DNA from: Raphanus sativus
Taxonomy: Eukaryota > Streptophyta > Magnoliopsida > Brassicales > Brassicaceae
Length of the DNA stretch: 64,000 nucleotides
Reading direction: 5' to 3'
NCBI RefSeq assembly: GCF_000801105.2
Contig: NC_079514.1
Location: 5,828,001 to 5,892,000, forward strand
Shown here: positions 55,812 through 64,000 of the stretch, one piece after another
Numbering within the stretch: the first letter of the stretch is position 1
Layout: each line of letters opens with the position of its first letter
Notes under the pieces: model-generated
Told to the model about the DNA's origin: nothing
Database searches by the model: none
The model's input: the letters and a program-made list of their open reading frames with translations, nothing else
Translations under genes and position numbers: made by a program

Positions 55812-56837
55812 AGATTTTTTTATAATTTAATAATAGAAAAATCTTATCAAAAGGAATAATAGTGATGAATAGTTAGTTTCTAAGACTTTCTCCAATCTAT
55901 TTCTCTATTTTTTCTTTCTAAAAATAAATATTCTTATAAGATTCTTTATCTATTTTACAATTAACACTTTTTACTTATGAATGTTATAAATTGATCCATT
56001 TCTTACACATTTTGATTTTTTTCATGAAATTTCAGTTTTATTTAAACTAAGAATTTTATTACAAAAATACACAATACAAAATAAAATAAAAAGATATTCT
56101 CTAAAAATAAATATTGCTATATTTGACAAAAAATGACTAATTATCCATTCAAAAATGAGAAATGAAATATTTATCAAAGTTGTTGGAGTATTTTATATAA
56201 TTAGTATTTAGGTAGTGTTACAAAAAAATAAATCGCCCTAAGAATGGTAAATATAAATTAATCAAGTTAATTATTTTGCTTTGACACACATTATAGAACG
56301 ATGTGGAATCATTCAAAATATACATTTCCTTATATACATATGTAATTACCGAGACATATGTAATTATAAAATCAATCAACTTAAATTACGAATTGATTGA
56401 CAATTTTCAATATTTGTCCAATCAGAGTAGGCAAACTTTCTTTATATAATTTTATGTCAATAAAAACTCCGTGATTTACCAATAACTACACGTCATTAAA
56501 AATACTAAAGGATGATTTGCAAAGATCAATCAATTTGCCATTAGAAAATTCATCCTTCAATTATGTATATAAATTAAATTCTATAATGGCTAAATATCGA
56601 TATATATTTTTCACAAAATATATATAGACTTACGTCAGTATGGCGTTTATTAAAAACTAAATAGATCTTTGCATTTGTAGATCAAGCATCTAGAATCTTC
56701 ATACCTTGTGTGATTATTATTACAGAGTCTATATATGAAGATTCAACAAAGAGTACATAATAATATCAGTGATATCCATTGAGGAAATCTATATGCAATA
56801 CCAAACATATAGATTGTACTAACTGAGGTTCATATTA
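55812..56837. repeat. Dispersed ~1 kb repeat, copy 2
   Basis: Partner of 11007-12040; nearly identical with a few small indels, same orientation. The right border is again aactgaggttcat. Confidence 0.8.
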
Positions 56838-57273
56838 TGTACGTCTATATATGCAACTCTTGATAATATATGCTCAGTGCCTACTTTTTATGATGTACGA
56901 TGAAAACAATAATATAGACATGTGATTAATTCAAATGATCAATGTTGTCTTTATGGATATTCCGTTTATAGATTTCCGAAACAGTCACACAATTAATACA
57001 ATGTTCTCCACAATTAATAGTAAAGACATTATGGTACATAGATGCATAAAATGAAGGATATACTTTATGTTTTAGGTAATGGCATGACATGTAATAAGTC
57101 TAGGCAAGAGAGGGCTTTTGGAAAAAAATTGTGAAGTAGTTTATATATAGATGGTCTCCTCAAATAATAAAAAGGAGATATCTAATTTTATTAATTTAAG
57201 GTCCTACATTTTATCTACCGTTGAAAAGTTTTAGTAGGACCATTTGACTATTTTAGTTAATATAACATAGTTA
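56838..57273 (-). mobile_element. Helitron 5' terminus and spacer
   Basis: ggtctcctcaaataata then aaaaggaga at 57153-57178, followed by T, matches the 5' end type of the 18883-23566 Helitron in the same orientation. The body to the left and the 3' end were not identified. Confidence 0.5.
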
Positions 57274-58825
57274 CTAGATTTCGACCCGCGCTTCGAAAGC
57301 GCGGGTTTGTGGGATTAAAAAAATTGATATTTATTAGTATTTTGAGATTGTACGGTATTATGTTACAAAGTGTATTAAATCGAAGCAGAGAATTCATTTA
57401 AAATTATATACATTAATTTATTTGAAATTTTGTATGTACATTCTTATGTATCACATTCTTAGGTATGCAAATTTTATCAAAATCCAAATAACTCAGCCGA
57501 AACTAATCTAGAAATATAGGTTTGGTTTGGGTTTGAGTCTAGGGAAAAGTACCTATTGGATATTTGTAGATGTGTTCGTCTCGGTTCGGGTATGGATCAT
57601 ACCTGAGACCCAATCATATATAATGTACTTGTGGGATTTAGATCATGATCCGAAAGTGCGGATTTTTTTGGATTATAGACCTTTCATATGCTTTGGGTAC
57701 CCGTCCTACCAAAGACCATGACGGGTACCCAAAGCATATGAAAGGTTTTGTGAATATTACATATATTTGGGTATTTCAGATATGTTTCGGTATTTTAGAT
57801 ATTTTTTTGGGTTTGAGTTTTCAGTTATTCTTTCAAGTTTCAGGTAAAATTTCAGATTTTCTCAAAAATATATTTGGCTATTCAGCTAAAAGTTTAGGTA
57901 CTTTCGGTTTCTGGAGTTATATCTTGGGAAGTATTTCAGATCTTTTTAAGTATTTAAATTTATTTTGGATATTTGTTGGGTTCTCGAGTATCTTTCAAGT
58001 TTCAGATCATTATTCAGGTTTTCGGGTACTTCCATCTTTTTCAAATTTTAAATATCTGAACCGACCTAGACCTGCTAAGTACTCAAATATTACAACATGT
58101 ATTTTACACTTATTTGAATTATGATTCCAAACCGATCAGAACATGAAAGGAACCGATCTAAACCCGAATAAAAAAAAATTCAAATATCTATTTTAGTCCA
58201 AATGTTTAGGACACAAAGAACCAAGATAGAAAGGAACCGATCCAAATACCCGAATACCCAAACCTACTCTCACATTATATTTTGTGTATATTTTATAAGA
58301 GTTACATTTGTTAAATTGACATTGTTTAAGATTTTCTTGGTGGAATTTTTTTAACTAAGGATTTTTAGTATTTTTGAACTTTCTTAATAATTTTTTTAAT
58401 CGTAATACTTTTATAAAAATTAAGTTAATGTTACATATATAATATTTTGTTTTAACATATGATTACGAATTTTTAAAATCAAATTTTAGTTTTTTAATAT
58501 TTGAAACTATATAATGTAAGATGTCATGATACAATATGTTTAATGATATTATTAGTAGATATATAGAATATGAAATATTACTTTAGATTATATATGATTG
58601 TGATCTTAGTGACATAAATATCCTACGCAAAGAAAAATTGTGATCCCACGATTTTAGAGGATTTAGTTAATTTCATTGTAACACAAAAAGGTAGTTAGAG
58701 TTATTAATTGTGTATAATTAGAGTAATTAATTGTAGGACCAAAAAAATTTAAGTCTAATATGAAAAAGTCCAAACAACTTGCATAAGTAGATTTTTTCAG
58801 AATGTTTCTCTTTTAATAGAATAGA
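57274..58825 (-). mobile_element. Complete non-autonomous Helitron (1552 bp)
   Basis: 3' end at 57274 (CTAG) with a perfect 9-bp hairpin cccgcgctt-cga-aagcgcggg. 5' end at 58825, reading TCTATTCTATTAAAAGAGAA on the minus strand. Flanks are A and T. The interior is rich in degenerate GGTTCGGGTA-like words and an inverted block near 57655-57745 (catatgctttgggtacccgt / gacgggtacccaaagcatat). No Rep/helicase. The open frames seen in it are not credible genes. Confidence 0.88.
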
Positions 58826-59098
58826 TTATTTTAGTAATTTTTTTTTAAAAAAAAAATTATTTTTTTAGTCTAAGAAATCTGTTGAGGAAATATTGATTTA
58901 AATTTTATTTTCAATTATAGGTAAATCGATTGAGAAAAAATTGAACCAAATCTTATTACAAGGTTTAAATATTTTTAATAAAATAAAGCAATAATTAATT
59001 TCGAAATTAGTAATAAAATATTATCATACAAGATTCATCTTCATTGATATGAATTGTCTGTTTTTTGTTGTTGAATATGATTTTGATTTTGATGATAG
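58826..59098. other. AT-rich spacer
   Basis: Poly-T/A rich, no feature supported. Confidence 0.5.
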
Positions 59099-59500
59099 AT
59101 GGAGTCAAGGAGGAACTTTGAGAGTGGCAGTGGTAGCTCTCGAGCTGAATTGGATGAATACGAGAGGAGAGGATGGGGAAAGGTGTGTCTGAATGGTTGT
59201 CTGCATATCTCAGTTATATTTGATATGAGTTTTTGAGAGAAAAGCTTTTTGATTGACAACTGGTTTAAATTGATCTCATGATAGATTAGCTTTTACTTTG
59301 CTTCGATGGGTATTTTTATTTAGTTTCAGTTAAAGGCTTCCAATACTTATGGTGGGTTGGGTTAAAAGATGAAGCTTGATACAAAGTGGGTTCGAGATCT
59401 CCTTAACTGCGATTGGTTTTGGCTCTAGTAACGATATGCTTGATTGGTTTTCTACTATGCCCTCCTTTGATCATCCCCCCACCATTGATGTAAGTTTTCT
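59099..59500 (+). other. Possible exon remnants of an unidentified gene
   Basis: 59099-59182 could encode MESRRNFESGSGSSRAELDE then YERRGWGK, up to a GT donor (g|gtgtgtctg). 59409-59490 reads IGFGSSNDMLDWFSTMPSFD, then HPPTID before a second donor-like gtaagt. Both look protein-like (charged N-terminus, aromatic cluster). I recognise no family and cannot join them in one frame with confidence. Confidence 0.25.
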
Positions 59501-59858
59501 TTTACGTACTTTGATGAATTTCTTTATATATATATATAAGCGCTCCTCTTCATGTTCACATCTGTTCTCATCAGACAAAAACAACATACGCAAAATAAAA
59601 CATATCTAAAGTTAACTAAGACACCGCGGAGAAGTCTATACAACTGACTCTGCCACCATAACAACTTGTCTTCATCATCTCTCCGATCTTCTCTTAGTTT
59701 TGGAACAGCACCATACAGACACTAATCACAACCATGACGACATAGACAATCAAAAAAAAAAAACCTAACTTACTAAAAATCTGCACCAAAGAGCTCCCAA
59801 GTTATGACTAACTTGCCAGTCCCCCTCTGTGGCTTTGTTACCCATGAGAACCTCGACA

Positions 59859-61446
59859 TTATCTTTTTCTGCGCTTCGTTTCCACCTGAAGACAACAATG
59901 CCATTGTTTAATATCAGCCTCAAGCTTTTGAACACTTAAATGAAGCTTATAAATGCGGAACAAACTAACCTTGACAACATCATCAGCTGGAGATGCGGAG
60001 AACCCGTTCTGCGATTTCTTGACATCATCATCAGAGCTGCATTCAGCACACACAAAGTGGTCAAGCTTCTTTGCTTCTTCAATCGTCATGCCTACACACG
60101 CAGGATGATACCTACAAACATCAAACAATTCGTGGGAAGGGAAAAAGGATATTAAAAATCTCTTTTCTCGTTGAACCAAGAAGTAACCATTACCAGTCTT
60201 TGCAGCCTTCACATTGCACCATGAGATCGTCTGGATTATACGGCATTTCACATTTGCAGTACCTTAACCACCAAAATAAAACAACCCACAAAATAAATAA
60301 ATAAAATCATGAAAATTTTCAACGCTTTTTTCTTTCAACTGATTACTTTATCAAACTTACACAGCAACACGGTCAGGGGTAAAAGCACCAGTAGCAGCCT
60401 TGTACTCGAACCTACAATAATAATCCTCAGCGCCAACGTTCTCAAGCCTGGTGTAGTTTTTGAAGGTGTGAACAATGCATTTTCCTTCAATGGTGTGTGC
60501 GCTCTGAACGTCGAAATGGTCAGACAAGAAAAGCTCTTTGGCTCCATGGAACTGTCTCCTACCGCCAAGTGACTCCTCGGGGCGGTAATACCACCGACAG
60601 TGCACCTTCACGTTGTTCCTAGCGTCGGCTTCGATCTTCTCGACACGTGCCACGTACGGTGGCTTGCCAGCATCTGAGGGACGCATCAACACACAATCTC
60701 CAGCTGCCAGATAACAAACCTCAAAGATTATTCCACAGCTCAAAAAGCCAAACAAAAATTAAGTAAATATACATAAAAGAAGCCCAACTGTAAACAACAA
60801 TTCGCTGATATACATCTCTGTTTCGGAACAAGAGAGCTACAAAAAGATCACAACTTTGCAAAATTGCATAGACCAAAGTGAAGCTACAAAGGAATGTAAT
60901 ACACATTAAACAACTACAATGATGAAACTCTGAGAAAAAAAAAACAGAACTAAGCAGTAAGCACACGTTTTGCATCAACAACCATAACGAGGTACAATGC
61001 GGATGATAGAGATGTAGTAAAACGAATTATAGTAACAAACCAAACAAAAAGTAAGTAAATTTACATGAAACAATCCCAAAAATCAACCTTTTTTGTCAAA
61101 AAAAAAAAACAATCCCAAAATCAAAACAATTAACTGATACTACATCAAAAGATCACATTTTTGCGCCATTGCACAAATCAAAGTGTATGTAGCTAACATA
61201 CACACCATTGAACAAGAAGACTGAGAAACAATTCTGAATCTAAAGAGACATTGGTAAGCATATAAAAATGGAAATAAAATAAAAAAAGCAGGAGAAAGTA
61301 GAATTGTAAGGAGTGACGACGAAAGAAGAAGAAGAAATGAGAGTAGTACCTCTGACGAGTTTGTTGGTGCCTTTGATGGTGTAAGAGTCGAGCTCTTTCC
61401 TCCCAGTTTTGATTTTCGAGGGGACACCTGGTCGAGTTTTCGCCAT
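59859..61446 (-). CDS. EBS: EBS: BAH-PHD histone reader, floral repressor
   Basis: Five exons on the minus strand: 61446-61350, 60703-60361, 60262-60194, 60111-59970, 59885-59859. GT-AG introns, consistent phases, 225 aa. Start [20 protein letters not shown]. The BAH domain (~20-140) keeps the aromatic residues Tyr49, Trp70 and Tyr72 used for H3K27me3 binding. The PHD finger (~147-195) has the C4HC3 pattern YCKCEMP ... [16 protein letters not shown] ... FVCAEC and reads H3K4me2/3. The tail ends ETKRRKR, a likely nuclear signal. In Arabidopsis, EBS (EARLY BOLTING IN SHORT DAYS, At4g22140) represses FT and related targets and switches between the two marks. The last exon is only 27 nt. No defects. 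Confidence 0.95.
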
Positions 61447-62838
61447 GGTTAGCTTTTTTGTGTTTGGTCGTCTACGTACCTTGAAATGTACAGAGATTGA
61501 AGATCCAAGGATGTGTAGATCGATGAGAAGAGAGTAAATCTGGAACCCTAGATTCTCTTCTGGTGAAGAAGAAGATGAAGAAGAAGAAGAAGAAGAAGAA
61601 GAAAGAAGAAGGTGAGTCCTTTGCAATCTGGGACTTTTACTATTTGTCAAGCCCAATTTATTATTTTGCCCCTTTTCTTTTACTATTACATCTTTTTTTT
61701 TTTGCTTCAACACTATTTACATCATTTTCTGTAATAAAATTTGGAAATTATGTTTACTTTCTTTCTTTAAACAGGAATTGCTTAAACAGGAATTGCTTTG
61801 TAACGCGTACAGTTAATTTGGATTTAGCTGTCGAATCAATTAATTTAGAAATTTAAAACTAATCAAAAGTTTTTATATAAATGTATGTGTTAAATTCTGT
61901 GTTCAAAAACATGGTTGAGTAGTTAAGTTTTTAGTTGGATAATCGATGAAGAAAAAAATAATTTGCGTGATCGCTGGATTTTTCGATTTTTTTTCCTAAT
62001 TAATCATGGGATTAAGTAAATCGGTGTTGATATCTCAAAATCGTAATTTTCGATCAGATAAATAGCTAGTAAGAAAAAACAAAAATGAAAGGAAAATATC
62101 ATCTAGAAATCAAAGATAGAATTTGTTATGTCATTTGCAGTTTGGGAGTTTTACTATAGTATACAAGAGCTATTTATTGTTTTGCCCTTTTTCTTTTACT
62201 ATTAGTGTAACAAATTTTGCAAATATATTTAAACTTTTCTTTGGACCAAATTATATTAAACGTAATGCATATAGTTTGATTTAGATTTAGCATTGGAAAC
62301 AATTAATTTAAAATTAATCAAAATCTTATTACAATGTATATGTTATATTTTGTGTTTGAAACACGTCTGATAAATTTTAGCTGAATAATCTCAGATAAAA
62401 AAAATTATACTGAAAAAATAGTAAGCGTGATTAAGCAAAAAAAAAACTAATTGGCCATAAAATTAAAGAAATTAGGACTAATAACTTAAATTCCCATTAT
62501 ACGATAAATCTGCAAAATTTTAGTCTAGATATATTATGTCAATAGTAATGGTGAAAGATTTATACTATAAATGGTATGAAACACACAAAAATGAAGAAAA
62601 AGAATTGTACACAAAGCAAAAATAAAATTTAATATGTCTTTGGATTATAAAGAGTTTATTTTGTTTGTTTTTAATACATAGAGCTTATTTTGTTTGTTCT
62701 GTCCTTCTAACTTGGAATAGATAGAGAGCATCGATTTGGACTCGGATTACATATTGATTAATGATTGTTATGTCATTGGATTGCATTAAGTTTACATAGA
62801 CTTGAACTCATGATTACAGAGTTATTATGCTCTTCTAA
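61447..62838. other. EBS promoter and AT-rich spacer
   Basis: The presumed EBS leader (61447-~61620) includes a GAA/TTC repeat. Two stretches are similar: 61618-61700 (atctgggacttttactat) and 62140-62215 (gtttgggagttttactatag), an old local duplication. No gene. Confidence 0.5.
61563..61613. repeat. (GAA)n/(TTC)n tract in the EBS leader
   Basis: About fifteen mostly perfect GAA units on the plus strand, that is (TTC)n on the EBS sense strand, ~120-165 bases before its ATG. Pyrimidine tracts here can act in plant core promoters, and the tract is length-unstable. Confidence 0.85.
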
Positions 62839-63100
62839 GACCATCTCCAATGTATTCCCTTATTTTTACTTCTAAAATAGAAGAATTTTCTATAATAGAG
62901 ATGTGTTTTGTTCCAATGTATTTATCTAAAATAAAAATATTCAAATATAAAGCAAAATATAGAGAATTGCTATTTCTTCCTCTATAAATAGAGGAGAAAA
63001 TATCAATTTCTATTTTAAAGGTAGATTAGAGGTATGTGGAAGTGATTTTGCTTCTAAATACTATTATAGAGATAAAAATAAAGGAAGGTTAGAGATGCTC
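62839..63100. mobile_element. PIF/Harbinger-like MITE
   Basis: 262 bp flanked by TAA (62836-62838 and 63101-63103). Inverted ends GACCATCTCCAATG and ...GGTTAGAGATGCTC. A 3-bp TAA/TTA target duplication and G--CATCTC ends are typical of this superfamily in Brassicaceae. Non-coding. Confidence 0.75.
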
Positions 63101-63103
63101 TAA

Positions 63104-64000
63104 CTACTTGACCAAGTTAATATATTGGCTTAATCAAACAAAACTAATATATATTATAGTAAAAGTATTTAAAACCATTCTTTGACTAAAAAGTAAAAAC
63201 TACAAATTAATCATGGGTGGAGCATGTCCATAAATCAGCCAGTTTGGCATACCAATAACATGAATATTTAATAGAAGATGTTACTTTGATAATACTCTCA
63301 TGTAATAACTGTTTAAAAACTAACTTATTTTTGTGGTCATGTCACAATTGTTTAGATTTGATCTCAAATAAACACAAAACCAGATCAATTTTCAGGGGAA
63401 TATTTGAAAAGATGTTCAAGATCACTTTGTAACCAGACGTTTTACTGTTGTAATATGTGAGGACAGTTAAAAAGTTCATTCAAAAGGTTAGATTTATTCA
63501 CATATCTAGATATTTATAGAGATAATTTTTTTTGGGTTTGGTTATGTTCTTTGCAGATCGATTTAAATATAATTTTATAATAATTATAAAAAACTCAAAA
63601 ATCTAAAAATATACAGTATACAAAATAAACATTTGAAAAAATAAAAAATAACAAAATATACATTAAACTTATTGTTTGAGTTTATCATCCATATTTCAAG
63701 TACTAGTATTCGTTAATATCTTTGAATATTTTGGATATTTATTCGGAATTGAATTTGGTATGCCTTTTTATTTTTAACTTTTTAGGTATCAGTTTAGAAT
63801 ACGAAACTCAAAATACCGTAGATCAAAACTCATTCCAATTATTTATGTGAAAATTGGTTCGATTCATTTTAGGTCATTTGGTTGAGCTTTTGATTCTACT
63901 TTTTTCTATATTGGGATCAAAACTATGTCAGTACTATTTTCAGCTATTGCCGTCTGCCAACATGTTGCTTCTCAACATTTGCACATTACGAGTGGAGTGA
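63104..64000. other. AT-rich end of the window
   Basis: No coding sequence, repeat border or motif that I can support. Confidence 0.5.

Noticed and set aside
57527..58124. Open frames of 64 and 159 codons inside the complete Helitron
   Set aside because: They translate degenerate GGTTCGGGTA words and an inverted block; composition and lack of motifs argue against a gene.

Overview
The window is nuclear DNA of a flowering plant of the mustard family (Brassicaceae), probably Brassica or a close relative. Plant GT-AG introns, AT-rich spacers and near-identity of four host genes to Arabidopsis proteins support this. From memory, the host genes resemble genes clustered on Arabidopsis chromosome 4 (around At4g22030 to At4g22350), so the window looks like a syntenic block swollen by transposons. 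About a tenth or less of it is intact host coding sequence.

Left edge (1-4.7 kb): an intact alkaline ceramidase (ACER) gene, with a convergent USP39/SAD1-like splicing-factor gene. The latter is cut by a 100-N assembly gap and carries a one-base frame break. From 4.76 to 8.71 kb lies the 3' part of a Ty3/Gypsy (Tat-like) retrotransposon, with an antisense, intron-containing, decayed gene and a 3' LTR.

F-box region (8.7-26.6 kb): DUF295-type F-box genes. A truncated copy (8.7-9.4 kb) and an intact copy (14.5-15.6 kb) sit in a ~2.2 kb direct duplication. Each copy faces a decayed divergent F-box relative, broken by the same Mutator-like small element. Another F-box gene (17.7-24.5 kb) is split by a short non-autonomous Copia element. 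The 3' LTR of that element is itself split by a 4.7 kb Helitron.

Middle (26.6-46 kb): a 5'-truncated LINE split by a 2.67 kb CACTA element with clear inverted ends and a 3-bp target duplication; a Helitron; an intact five-exon aspartic protease gene; a third F-box gene, intact (41.2-42.4 kb); a Stowaway-type MITE with a paralogous empty site; aspartic-protease pseudogene pieces; and a small secreted cysteine-rich (defensin/SCR-like) gene that was readable only by hand splicing and has one extra G.

Right part (46-59 kb): a stack of nested Helitrons, three Emigrant-like MITEs, a MAP-kinase gene fragment beside a Helitron, an 0.8 kb palindrome built of telomere-like repeats, and a complete 1.55 kb Helitron. 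The window closes with an intact five-exon EBS gene (BAH-PHD chromatin reader, 59.9-61.4 kb) and AT-rich spacer with a PIF/Harbinger-like MITE.

The host genes do not form one pathway. They are independent neighbours: sphingolipid turnover, splicing, protein turnover adaptors, proteolysis, secreted peptide, and flowering-time chromatin reading. I saw no tRNA, rRNA or CRISPR array. No undescribed molecular system is clearly present. The most unusual features are the layered transposon insertions and the frame-breaking homopolymer runs.
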